Shown here: positions 12,732-24,641 of the stretch, in pieces
Numbering within the stretch: the stretch's first letter is position 1
Layout: each line of letters begins with the position of its first letter
The notes under the pieces: model-generated
What the model was told of the DNA's origin: nothing
The model's database searches: none
Seen by the model: the letters and a program-made list of their open reading frames with translations, nothing else
Assembly: GCA_020746105.1 (NCBI GenBank)
Contig: CM036622.1
Location: forward strand, 20,871,487-20,935,486
Source of the DNA: Trogon surrucura
Taxonomy: Eukaryota; Chordata; Aves; Trogoniformes; Trogonidae
DNA: 64,000 nt
Direction of reading: 5' to 3'
Position numbers and translations under genes: made by a program

Positions 12732-15183
12732 TAGAATCATAGAATCATAGAATGTTAGGGATTGGAAGGGACCTCGAAAGATCATCAAGTCCAATCCCCC
12801 TGCCAGAGCAGGAATGCCTAGATTATGCTACACAGGAACGTGTCCAGGCTGGTCTTGAATGTCTCCAGAGAAGGAGACTCCACAACCTCCCTGGGCAGCC
12901 TGTTCCAGTGTTCCGTCACCCTCACTGAGAAGAAGTTTCTTCTCGAGTTTAAACGGAACCTCTTATGTTCCAGTTTCAGCCCATTACCCCTTGTCCTATC
13001 GTTGGTTGTCACTGAGAAGAGCCTGGCTCCATCCTCGTGACACTCACCCTTGATATATTTGTAAACATTAATGAGGTCACCCCTCAGTCTCCTCTTCTCC
13101 AAACTAAAGAGCCCCAGCTCCCTCAGCCTTTCCTCATAAGGGAGATGCTCCACTCCCTTAATCATCCTAGTTGCCCTGTGCTGGACTCTCTCCAGCAGTT
13201 CCCTGTCTTTCTTGAACTGAGGGGCCCAGAACTGGACACAATATTCCAGATGGGGTCTCACCAGGGCAGAGTAGAGGGGAAGGAGAACCTCTCTCGACCT
13301 ACTAACCACCCCCCTTCTAATACACCCCAGGATGCCATTGGCCTTCCTGGCCACAAGGGCACAGTGCTGGCTCATGGTCATCCTGCTGTCCACCAAGACT
13401 CCCAGGTCCCTTTCCCCTACACTACTCTCTAATAAGTCATTCCCCAACTTATACTGGAACCTGGAGTTGTTCCTACCCAGATGCAAGACCCTACATTTAC
13501 CCTTGTTGTATTTCATTAAATTTTTCCCCGCCCAACCCTCCAGCCTGTCCAGGTCTCGCTAAATGGCAGCACAGCCTTCTGGTGTGTCAGCCACTCCTCC
13601 CAGCTTGGTGTCATCAGCAAACTTGCTGATAGTACTCTCTAGTCCCTCATCCAAGTCATCAATGAATATATTGAATAACACTGGTCCCAGTACCGACCCT
13701 TGAGGGACTCCACTGGATACAGGCCTCCAACCAGACTCCGCCCCATTGACCACAACTCTTTGGCTTCTTCCCCTTAGCCAGTTCGCAGTCCACCTCACTA
13801 CCCGAGAGTCTAGACCACACTTCCTCAGTTTAGCAGCAAGGATGCTGTGGGAGACTGTGTCAAATGCTTTCCTGAAGTCAAGGTAGACCACATCCACCGC
13901 TCTGCCATCATCTATCCACCTTGTTATATCCTCATAAAAGGCTATGAGGTTAGTCAAGCACGGCTTCCCTTTGGTGAAGCCATGTTGACTGTCTCTAATG
14001 ACCCTCTTATCCTTGATATGCCTTGAGATGGCACCAAGGATAAGTCGTTCCATCACTTTCCCAGGGATGGAGGTGAGGCTGACCGGTCTATAGTTACCCG
14101 GGTCCTCCTTCTTGCCCTTTTTGAAGACTGGAGTGACATTTGCTTCCCTCCAGTCCTCAGGCACCTCTCCCGTCTCCCAAGACTTGGCAAAGATGATGGA
14201 GAGTGGTCTAGCAATGACATCAGCCAGCTCCCTCAGCACCCGTGGATGCATCCCATCTGGACCCCTGGATTTATGGATGTCCAGATTGCTTAATTGGTCC
14301 CTAACCCAGTCCTCATCGACTAAAGCAAACTCCTCCACTGCCCTGACTTCCTGTGGGGCCTCAGGGGAACGGGGCTCCTCAGAACAGCCTCCGGCAGAGT
14401 AGACAGAGGCAAAGAAGGCATTCGGTAACTCTACCTTCTCTGTATCATCTGTCACCAAGGCACCCACCTCATTCATCAGTGGGCCTACATTGCCTCTGGT
14501 GTTAGTTTTATCTGCCACGTATTTGAAAAAGCTCTTCCTGTTGTCCTTGACCCCTCTCGCCAGGTTCAATCCTAGGGAGGCCTTTGCTTTCCTAGTTGCC
14601 TCCCTACATCCTTGGACAACAGCCTTATACTCTTCCCAAGTGGCCAGCCCTGCCTTCCAAGATCTGTAAATTCTCCTCTTGCCCTTGAGCTTACCCAGCA
14701 GATCCCTGTTTAGCCACGCAGGTCTCCTGGCTCCCTTCCTTGACTTCCTACGTGTCGGGATGCTCTGATCTTGAGCACGGTAGAAGCAGTCCCTGAACGC
14801 TAACCAACTATCTTGGGCCCCTTTACCTTCAAACAGCCTTGCCCATGGGATTTTCTCGAGTAATTGTTTGAAAAATCCAAAGTTTGCCTTGGTGAAGTCC
14901 AGGGTTGCAATTCTGCTTGCTATTTCGTTTCTGCTACATGAGATCCTGAACTCCACCATTTCATGGTCACTGCAGCCAAGGCAGCCCTCAACCTTTACTG
15001 CTTCAACCAGATCCTCCTTGTTAGCGAGGATGAGGTCCAGCAGTGCTCCTCTCCTAGTCGGCTCCTCCACCATTTGCATCAGAAAATTATCATCGATGCA
15101 CTGGAGGAACCTCCTGGACTGTGGCTGGCTGGCTGAATTGTCCTTCCAGCAAATATCAGGGAAGTTAAAATCCCCCACATAGA
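12732..15183 (-). mobile_element. Long, young-looking CR1 LINE (about 2.45 kb), 5'-truncated
   Basis: On the minus strand the element runs from the last motifs of the ORF2 endonuclease domain, through the whole reverse transcriptase and C-terminal region, into a short 3' UTR. It ends in ATTCTATGATTCTATGATTCTA at 12732. The 3' UTR has the CCAATCCCCCTGCCAGAGCAG core (seen on the plus strand), shared with the copies at 21.46 and 24.64 kb. It lacks ORF1 and most of the endonuclease, so it is 5'-truncated. Its 5' end lies directly against the 3' tail of an older CR1 (15184-15535). The frame is almost fully open, and the 3' end is nearly identical to the 21.46-kb copy. Both facts point to a recent insertion compared with the other CR1s here. 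Confidence 0.96.
12818..15183 (-). pseudogene. CR1 ORF2 polyprotein (endonuclease end, RT, C-terminus) with one in-frame TAG
   Basis: The ORF2 product makes the nick and performs target-primed reverse transcription of CR1 RNA. The open frame actually begins at an ATG at 15217, inside the neighbouring older CR1, so its first dozen residues are foreign. Counting from there, the endonuclease signatures GDFN (15-18) and SDH (83-85) are followed by a basic linker. The RT domain has YLDF (Asp 447) and FADD (533-536), the three catalytic aspartates, plus the [11 protein letters not shown] block (502-512). A TAG at 13559-13561 stops the frame after residue 552. Beyond it the same frame stays open for 14 codons and then 232 more from an ATG at 13516 to the natural stop at 12818. 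Related copies have glutamine at the stop position, consistent with a single C-to-T change. No frameshift is visible. Confidence 0.93.
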
Positions 15184-15535
15184 ATGTTTTGGGATGAAAG
15201 AGACCTTCAAAGGTCATTTAGTTCCAACCTACCCTGCAATGAGCAGGGACATCTTTACCCAGATCAGGTTGCTCAAAGCACCATCCAACCCGACCTTAAA
15301 TGTGTCCAGGGATGGGACATCTACCACCTCTTTGAGCCACCTGTTCCAGTGTCTCGCTACTCTTGTTGTAAAAAATTTCATCCTTATGTCTATATATATC
15401 CTTATAGCTATATATACTATATATCTATACTGCCTTATATCTGTATATATTCCATATATCTGAATCTACCCTCTTTTAGTTCAAAACCATTACTCTTTGT
15501 CCTATGACAACAGGCCCTGCTAAAAAGATTATTTC
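15184..15535 (-). mobile_element. Older CR1 3' end with TA-rich expansion
   Basis: On the plus strand this begins AGAATGTTTTGGGATGAAAGAGACC, a diverged form of the CR1 3' end. It continues with AACCTACCCTGCAATGAGCAGGGACATC and with C-terminal ORF2 blocks (CCACCTGTTCCAGTGTCTCGC) known from the other copies. The reading frame is broken. A TATATC-rich expansion of about 80 bp (15391-15470) splits the region where other copies have a short CTTATATCTAATCT-like run. Similarity resumes after it (CTACCCTCTTTTAGTTCAAAACCATT) and fades by about 15535. It is clearly older than the CR1 lying against its tail. Confidence 0.88.
15391..15470. repeat. TATA/TATC-rich microsatellite inside old CR1
   Basis: About 80 bp of TATATATC, CTTATAG and CTATATA units expand a short AT-rich part of the CR1 C-terminal coding region. 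Flanking CR1 similarity is colinear on both sides, so the repeat grew after insertion. Confidence 0.8.
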
Positions 15536-18500
15536 CAAAGTATTTAAGTATGTTCCCACCCTTAAGCATTTCGGTTTGCTATCATACTTCCAGATATCTA
15601 TATGGCTCAACTCTGAGCCTCAAACCCTGTTCCTCAAAACTTGGAAGCCCACGCTCCACCTTAATTCAGTCCCCACGCCTTGGGAGATGGGTTAACACAT
15701 GCAAGGTAGACAATAAATCTGTCATAAAGACAGAATAAATGCATAGTTCCATATCATGTATAGATGCCATACCTACCTGGCTTTGTGTGCGTGCTCGCTT
15801 ATTTGTATGTGTAGACACTTAATTCCTTCGAAGGCAGAAGTCTGCTGGCTCAAAGACGATGCTTACATGGGCCTGGAAACAAAAAGATGGTAGAAAGGTT
15901 TGAGAGGTTTGTTTACCAAAAAAACCCTGAGTAGAACTCCAAGTTGGAAATGGAAATACTGTACCAATATTTTTGTGCTCAGTAGGTTGCTGGAGGTGCA
16001 GCTACCAGATTTGCACCTCATCATTTAAGTATTCTGCTGCTCAAATCTTTTTCCCAAGGCATGTACCCTGTATTTACCACCAGATGAACCCCTGGCCTCC
16101 TGATATGATATGCTGGCTGTTTTCTGGCAAACACAGTTTGAGTTGCCTTTTTCAATAGTTCACACTTCATTTTATACCCTCAGATAAATTGGTACCTTTT
16201 CAGTCCAGCTACTATTTTTAGTAGCAAATGTTTTCCCTTATGGAGCCAAGGAGATATAAAGCACCAGTATTTACTAAAAAATCCATCTGTCCTTTTTTTC
16301 CCTCCTGAATTTTAGGAATTTTTTTCCTGTGCGTTAATATGAGCTTCCTACACATGTTCTCTTCCCTTTCACTGTTCTCCTGATAACTCATATATTCAAT
16401 GTCTTATGAGACCTGTTATGGTACAGAGGAGCATCAGTTCTGCAAAGGTGAGCAAATGACCATTAGAGAAACTCAGGAAACCATCTTCAGTGGGTTTACC
16501 AAAGCAAACTATGTACTTTGTATTGAGTGGGAGACAGTAGCCTGACAACAGTAGCTACAGACACAGGATTACAGTTAAATTGCCTTTTCTTTTTAATTTT
16601 TAGGTGTCTGTTTAACAGCAGCAGCCCAGTGTAGCACTCAGAACTATCTCTATCACTCACCAAGGGCATAAACCTGAAAAATGTTGTTCCACAGCAAAAA
16701 TGATGTGATCTTCGTAAGGACAGATAAGTGCATCAACTACCGAAGCACTACTAAAAGTGCTCTAAGTACTTTTTATCATTGTACTGAAAAGGTGAGGTTT
16801 TTGAGACTGCTTTTATTGCATCAGGTCTAGCTGTTGTTTTGGAAGAAGTTATGATAACACAAGTTTATATATTGCTATCAATGCTAACAGGGTTGGGAAC
16901 ACTAAAACCTGTATTTACAGCTTGTCAAAACTTTCTGACTGGATTTAGATCTAAGATAAATGTGTGTAGTGATGGCATGTGGCAGATAAAAAAGCAATGC
17001 TCTAGATGAAGTGTATGCTATTGATGAGTTCAATTGCTACGTATGTTACCAAGTGCAACTTGAGCACAACAATAATAGGGAAATTAGTTAGATTAAATAT
17101 ACAGGAAAAATATATGAATGGAGAAATAGCTTTAAGTAGTTTAAGCATCTCCAGCTTCCCACACTTGAGCCAAGCTGCTTGTTTTCAGATCCAGAGAGAT
17201 ATATTGCTTAGTTTTACAAGATGTAATGTGTTTAGTTTGTACATTTCCCTTGGTTCTCCTCTGGACTATCTGAGCATCTTCCAGACAAAAAGAGATTTCT
17301 CTTGACAATCACTAAGAAATTTTTGTAACCCCCTTTTTACTGCTTGCCATCAGGGATGCTTAAATCCTCATAGCTGCCGTGGTTTTACCTGTACTTCTGA
17401 GTGCTATGAGCTAAAGCTACCAAGGGAGCTCTAATTTTTAGGCATCTTGGTACTATTGCCTCAGCCTGGAATTAGGCAACGAGGCTGTATGTACGGTGAG
17501 TGGGAAGGATCTTCAAAATGGGATTCACAACATCTAGCTTCAATGATACAGCAGTAAATAAAAAAGGAACAAATTTATGTGTGGTGACTGGAAGTGGGCT
17601 GATGCTTATGTGCCTCTGTGAGGGTACTTGATAAACTCAGGTTGTGTACATTTATTCCTAGCTACAAATGCAGCTGGAAGCTAACTGACTAGGAACAGCG
17701 TCTCCTTCAGGCTTAGGAATTTTAATTCTGGTCTCTAAGAATGTACCTGCTTCCTTTTGGGATTTGGAGACACCCAAAGATACTTTGGTGTTGGGTACTG
17801 GTAAAGGTCAAACTACAGACTCTGTGTGGATCTAGCCTCCATTCGTTTATCAAAGTGAAAAGCAAATTAACTTGGATCTCCCCAATGCCAGTTAGTTTCT
17901 TACTAGTTTCTGGCCCACAGGAGACAGTACTAGCAGAAAAAAATATTTTAAGAAGTAAGTGAATATTCCAGTGCAGGAATCAGGCTTGAGAGCCAAGTAC
18001 CTACATCATCTGAAGTCAAAGAAATTAAGTAGCTGCTCCTAATCTTCAGTGTTTTGCGCTGATTAACGTGCTGGTACCTCTTGCTGGCTACAGCTAGACC
18101 TCTTCCCAACAACATTCCCAAAGTCACCAAAGGGCTTTTAAACAAAAGAAAACAAACCAAAACACAACCCCAGATTTGATTAAAAGTAAAGAACTTTTTT
18201 AATTAGCAAGAACTCAAAATAGTGATATCAGACAGAATAGAAAATTTTAAAAATTTATATAACTTCCCTCTGCACCATGTTTCACCAGGAGGGTTGTTGC
18301 TTCCAGCCAATTTGGTGATTTCCTAGTAGAAGCAAATGCTAGCTGGCCACAAGATGCTTGTTCATACTTTGACTCCCACCTATCTGTTTTGTTCTAAAGA
18401 CTCTCATTCTTGCCTGCCTACTGCACCTTGCAGGCTCTGAAGATGTCAAGGTAGATCTTCACACTCCACTTTCTAAAGGCACGTATAACAAATAGCTGTA

Positions 18501-21460
18501 ACAGCTAATTTTGATGGCTTTTCATTCTCCATGTGACTTATAGCAGAGTCCATCTTAACACAAGTCTCTCCGCCCATAAAACAAGAAGTTCAGGCAACTA
18601 ACAGAGCTGCAGCTTGGATTGTGAGGATCAGGAGCCCAAAAACAAGCTGCAGCTGTCCTAAGCCCAGGACTGTGCACTAAGAACAGGGAAACTAACCTAC
18701 AGCAGACCCAGAACATGACTTTATATATATATTTTTTTTATTATTTTTTTTTAATAAAACCAAGAGAGATTTTCCACAGACAATATGCCATTTTGAATTC
18801 AACTCAGAAGAAAACGTTACTTTTAGTGGGGAAGGTTAATAGAAATGCGTGATTGGAAACCAATTACATAACAGAAATAAAAGTATCAAAATGTAGAGAA
18901 GAGTTGTAAATATTTTACTAAGCTTTCTTTTCTGCCAGTCAGAGAAAGGGAGGCTGAAGGGAGGTAGGAGAGATACTGGTAGGAAATTTAGATTTTTCTC
19001 AGGAGTGGTTTACTGAGATGTCATCTACCTCAATTCTGATACCACTTGTGTCTGATTTTTAAAAGACAGCGGACTTCCAATTTAAAATAATTCCTTGGAA
19101 GGAAAACTTTTAGAATCTTCTAAAAAGTTCATCTATAAGAAGGATATTTGATAGACCACATTTGGGCTTGGTGAAAAATACTAGGCCTTTCCCATGAGAA
19201 GAAACAAACATCTTCTGTCTAATTCAATAATGCCCACTGCATTTTCTTTCCTTTTTTTCTGGGAACAGAGTAAAAGTAAGGATGTGTGTCTAGAAGCAGA
19301 AGAGGAGCATGGGCTCCCTGCTTCAAAGGGCAAGGAAGCGTCCTGGGGAAAAGAACAAAAGAGGGTAAAATCTTGCTAATAATAAACATACTTTTTGTAC
19401 TGATTTTACTAGTGCAATTTTTTTTACATTGTAGTCCCTGGGAGTACTGCTCTCAGCAAGGATCAGTGCAAAGGCAGGTGTGTTTTGGGTCAGAGCTTTG
19501 GTAGTCCATGCAGATGAAAAGTAAGTAACGGGTTTCCTGTGCTGGTTCTCTTTCCCTACGTACTTAAACCACTCAGCCACGGCAAATAAATAGGCAGTTA
19601 AAGTGTGGGTGTGCAGTTGGCAGCCTAAGGAAGGATTTTAATGAGAGAGAGTGCCCACTCCTCCTCCTCTTCCTCCCATTTTTCCCGTTTTTAGAATGAA
19701 ATTGCAAGCACCTTCATTAGGGGACAGCTGGGAAAAGTGATTTCTTCATTTATTGGAGTCTTTACTACTTTTCCAGTGTTTTCTGTTATCACAGGTTCAA
19801 GCTGTACCCTGGCTCCATTCCCTGCTACACAGGAGTGCTCCTCTAACCAGGCCGCTCCCAGGACAAGGCCCTCACCTTTCGGCCATCAGCCCAAACCTAT
19901 CTCCCCTTTTGATTACAACACTCCCTTTAAACTCACGACTCCATTCCTTCTTCTGTTCTCTCTCCCCATGGAAACATACTCCATAGATTGGAAAAAATGT
20001 GCATGAACTGGCCCCGCACGATCGTGTATCTCCTGTTTCAAGCCAACGTGCTGCAGGAGCGCTGGCCCCACCAAGCATTCCCCTGCGGCAGTAAATGGTA
20101 CTTTATGCTGTAGCTCAGGAAGCTTTCTTTTCCCTGCATAGCTGAGAGTGTTATTGATAAGACTCAGTTCTCCGTTGTTTAAGGACCATCTGTTACTGGA
20201 AGAGGCAAATACTTTGCATTTTTGATGATAATTTGTTCTATGAGCAAAGGTGACTGCTGAAATGAATTGATGGCTCCGTACTGGAAAAGTGACTTGAATG
20301 ATAAACTCTGTCACCATATTTGGTATTAAATGGCATTAAATGCTATTACAGTGAGAGTCATAGTGACAAGGTCCAGGACTGAGCAGGCAGGGATCACTTT
20401 TTCTAATCGGTGACTTTTCTCTAGTAGCAAAAGGTTGTTTAAGATTGTGCATTTAATGGATTAGAGAAACCTCTTAGGCATCAGTCCTAGATCTCACAAC
20501 ATTCTGGAGGTGGGTGCCAAAATGATGCCAGTTGACACACTGATTTATTTCTTTATTTTTCCATCAGTGAGGGGTATGTAGGTCAGTGCTGAAACACATC
20601 TGTGAGGTCCTGTTAGAAAGCTTGTACTACCTGTTCCTCCTGAGTTGTGCTGGTTTTGGACTCAACTAAGAACTGTGTTTTTCATACAAGCGCTGACTTT
20701 ACCATGAAGTGTCAGTTTAAGAGAAGAAAAACTGTTGCAGAGGCTAATAAATATTTAAGTCCAAAGGTGGCTCTTCTTTTTTCTACAGGCGGTTGTGCAC
20801 TGTTCAGGATTGCTGTCAATTCCAGTAATTGATCAAAAAACCTCACCCCACAGCCCTGCACAGAGAGAGGTGCTGTATCGAGGGAGGAACTGGCAAGTTA
20901 AACGAGTAGAGCAAGCAAAGATGAGCTGTCCAGGTGAATTTGTCTTTGAACCCAGAGAAGAACTGAGACTCCCAGTTTCTTTAAGAGCTGTGTTTGCTAA
21001 ATCAGCAATTCCCAAACACGGCAACCAGGGACTTTGTGTGCAACCACCGTGTAAAAACTCACTTTTTATTACTCTGTTGTGTGTCTGGCAACTGTGACCA
21101 CTGTGAATTTACTGTGGCCGCATGTGCGACCACAGCACGAATTAATCTGAGAGCTCTTGAGTAAAGGGCTGTTTTTCTACTACTCTCATTGGGAACTATT
21201 GTGGGCTATCATGAGCTGAGGGATCGTAGATATTTTAAATCGCTACTGCTAAACAATAATCTTGGAAAGTATAAAAATATATTGAGTCACCTCTTATCAG
21301 ACTGTACTGTAGCCTAATCTATTGCCATGTTTAGAATTATACTTCGAAACTGCCTGCAGTAACAGGTGATTTGAGTTGATACTGTACTAGATAATTTTTA
21401 GCACTTGTTCCTGAATTTTTCTGTTTAGTTAGCTGGCAGTAAAGGTTTTCTGTGAGTAAA
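15536..21460. other. Unannotated AT-rich stretch, no gene recognised
   Basis: I see no recognisable coding exon or RNA gene. There is an AT-rich run at about 18720-18765. A more C-rich segment at about 19790-19930 is open for about 89 codons without similarity to anything I know. A small imperfect repeat (ATTAAATGG/ATTAAATGC) lies at about 20323-20346. It is probably intergenic or intronic. Confidence 0.55.
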
Positions 21461-21609
21461 TCATAGAATCATAGAATCATAGAATGTTAGGGATTGGAAG
21501 GGACCTCGAAAGATCATCAAGTCCAATCCCCCTGCCAGAGCAGGAATGCCTAGATTATGCTACACAGGAACGTGTCCAGGCAGGTCTTGAATGTCTCCAG
21601 AGAAGGAGA
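21461..21609 (-). mobile_element. Very short, recent CR1 3' end (149 bp)
   Basis: On the plus strand it starts with three ATAGAATC tail units, followed by GTTAGGGATTGGAAGGGACC, and matches the 3' end of the 12732 copy base for base apart from one T/A difference (GGCTGGTC there, GGCAGGTC here). Similarity stops at about 21609 inside the ORF2 C-terminal codons. It is a severely 5'-truncated insertion of the same subfamily and of similar age. It can encode nothing by itself. Confidence 0.94.
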
Positions 21610-24600
21610 TGGAGCATTTATACATGCTTTTAGGTTATAGGCTTGAATTTCCATGGCTAGTCTAAAGGAAAATACCAATATCTGAGCTGTAAGTACTGGA
21701 AATATGACATTTATAGTAAGCATATTGATGCAGTCTTTGTTGTGGTAAACAGCAGGACAGGAGCTGTATTAGCACAGTCAGGAGGAATATGAGCTGATGA
21801 GAATTAAACTTTCCTATTTGCTAATCTTCCAATAAGTGAATTCCTGAAGATTGTATCTTCTGACTTATCTTTAACAGAGGTTCTTTGTGATAGTGCTGGA
21901 AGATAAGACACAGAAGCGTATTCAACATGAAAGGTTCTTTTATTGCTGTGATCTCTCTTTAAAAAGGCTTTGCAACAAGTTGAGTATTCTCATTAAGGTG
22001 AGGCTTACGGTAGCTGCTAGTTCTATGAAGTTCCTACAAACAAACAGTATTTAAACCTTCCATTCCATGAACATTTTTTCCTATTCTGGTGGCTTGGATC
22101 ATTTTGGATTTTAACATTTTTAAGAAAACTGTAATTACTGTACAACATCAAGCCACCTTAGGCTCTTGTTGTCTCTGATACGGGCCGTGACTTTTATAAG
22201 AAGATATAGGAGGCCATGGAGATACTCCCACAGGTAACCAATAAAATGCAGTAGTGTTTTTTTCTTAATCTCACCTGGAGTGAGGCCAAGAAGATAATAC
22301 TCCTACATGGAATGGCTAAGAAGAGGGGCTAGATGAGTGCACACACAGACAGGTATTATCATTGAATTTATTTTTTCTTGAATCAAAGATAAACTTCTGC
22401 TTACTCTGATAGGTTTTGAAATGTTACTTGCATTTCCCAATTAGAGAAGGTTTCTAGAGGATGACAGCCTGCTATGTATCCAGTGTAATACCTTGTGTAA
22501 GTGGTGATGAGGTAATTCAAGCCTGTTTACTCCCAAGTGAAAAAAGAATAAGCTACTACACATCTATAATGTGTTGATAGCATTCACGGGGGGGGGGTGG
22601 TTACTAAGGAGCGGCTGACTTGAGATAATTTTCTCTTTCTTCTGTAATCACTATCATGATAATGCTGGGGAAAGCATGTACAGTGCCAGTCTTCTCAGTA
22701 TTTGACAGTAAGCATAAACTATGCTGTCTTTTCCCTAAATTAATCCTGAGAATTATTAGAACTGTCTTAGATTTGGTGCTATTTAGATCTGGGTAACAAA
22801 AGAAATTAGAATATCAAAGCAATCTCTCCTGCCCTTATTTGGCCCCATATAGACCATGAATGTACACATTAACATAGGCTCTAACCATGTGATTGCGTGC
22901 CACTTGTTTACTCCTACATCTCTGCCTTGTTCAGTGCAAGTGAGTAGCTTGGCAAATTATATGACATTGGAAGCCAGACAGAAGGAAGCGTGAGGCATCT
23001 AAGGCTGTGTAAGCGGGCAAACCACTGAGTGTCCTTGAATAACGCCAATGTAGAATTCCCTGACACAGTGTAAGAGAGACCATTTCTGCCTGTAGAAAAT
23101 CGACGTAAAGCAAGGAGTGGTGCTGAGCCCGAGAGCTGCCATCTGTGACTTTTACAGCAAGCCAAAATAGCCTGATAGCACTTCACAATGTGCTAAATGT
23201 AGTATCATACTGGTAGCATGATTTCTACTAGTGTCAGAGATTCATGGGGAATCTGGCACTTTTGCTTCTGGCTCTGCTTCTTCCAGCGGACTTACGAAAG
23301 GGGATCTTCATGCACACGTGCAGTATAGCTTTAAACAAGGTGGACCAATCATGCTACAGTAACACCTTTGATATGCTTCTGCTTTGAGATCCCTGCTAGC
23401 TGGTCTTGGAGAAGAGCAAATATTTGGCTTTTCTAAATTTTTAACACTAGTATGATTATCTTTCTGCTTTTTTTTTAGAGCCCCTTCTAATTTGTAGAGG
23501 ACATTTGGCAAACTACAGAGCTCGCCTGTGTAATTTGGACTGAGAGACAAATACTGATCTAGTCGGAAAAGAGACAAGACGTGGGTATGGGAGAGGATAT
23601 AATAAACTGGATCAAAAGTACCAGCAAAGCTTTGGGTAGAAGCTAGTATAGCATCTGCTTCTGCTGTATTGACTTTAGTCAGCGATGCCAGTTTTTTTCC
23701 CTCTCCCCCCTTCCATGAGAACTGAATTGATACACAAAGCTTAACAGAAAAGCGGGGCGGGAATTTGGAAACATTGTCCCTGGGTATAAGTGGTGTTAAT
23801 AATGTATAAATTCAATAAGCATCAGACTTAATTCTCTATCTCCTCAGAAAAGAGTAAGGAGAAAATTATATGGAAGCTTGTCAGCCTACGTTTCAAGTTG
23901 GCTTTGAAATGATTTAGCAGCAGTAGAAAATCCCCCTCATCTCCAAGTGTTTCCAAGAGTTTTGTTATCAAGGATAATCAATTTTGGGGGAAAAAAAGAA
24001 AAGCATATGCCACATGCAATATGCTCTCACAATCACCGATCAAAAATACTGTCACTGTATTATGGAGTCTACTTAATGTACGCTTTACACAATATAGCTA
24101 CTGTAAACATCCATGGTATGAATTTGAGAATGTTTTGAGAGTAACCCAGAATATATCGTTTGAAGTAGACTGTAAATGTTTTAATGTATTTAATTGCATG
24201 CAGTTGACTCCAGTAATAATACTAGGATCTAACTGAACAATTCAACAGTGAATGATTTATTAAATACATTTTGCTACTATTTATGCCTTGAGTAGTGGCC
24301 CTAACCAAAAGAAAACAAAGCACCTTGTTAACACTTACACAATGTTTTCCATGCTTAGAGCACTGGAAAAATATTAATTAATTTTCATTATGCTTTTGTT
24401 ATAGATATGTTATACTAGCACTGACTGAGATTGCAAGTTTTATTGTACCTGGCAATGTACCTTGATATATCAAGACCTAGATCAGCCTCTGAAGAATTTA
24501 TAAATGGAGCAAAGAGATAAAGGTCATCGATAAGATGCCTCATCACTGTTGGCTTGGAGAACAGCTGCTCTCATCTACTTTACAGAGAGAGCTAAACTAG

Positions 24601-24641
24601 AGTTAAAAACAAAGGTGGCACAGTATATCTAGGGATAGGTT
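21610..24641. other. Unannotated stretch, no gene recognised
   Basis: I see nothing I can assign. A ten-G tract lies at 22588-22597. Open frames are short and dissimilar to known proteins. Confidence 0.55.

Noticed and set aside
13037..15182. Plus-strand open frames of 90-130 codons across the long CR1 (for example 13037-13432, 14112-14402, 14868-15182)
   Set aside because: They are antisense shadows of CR1 ORF2. The minus-strand frame explains them completely.
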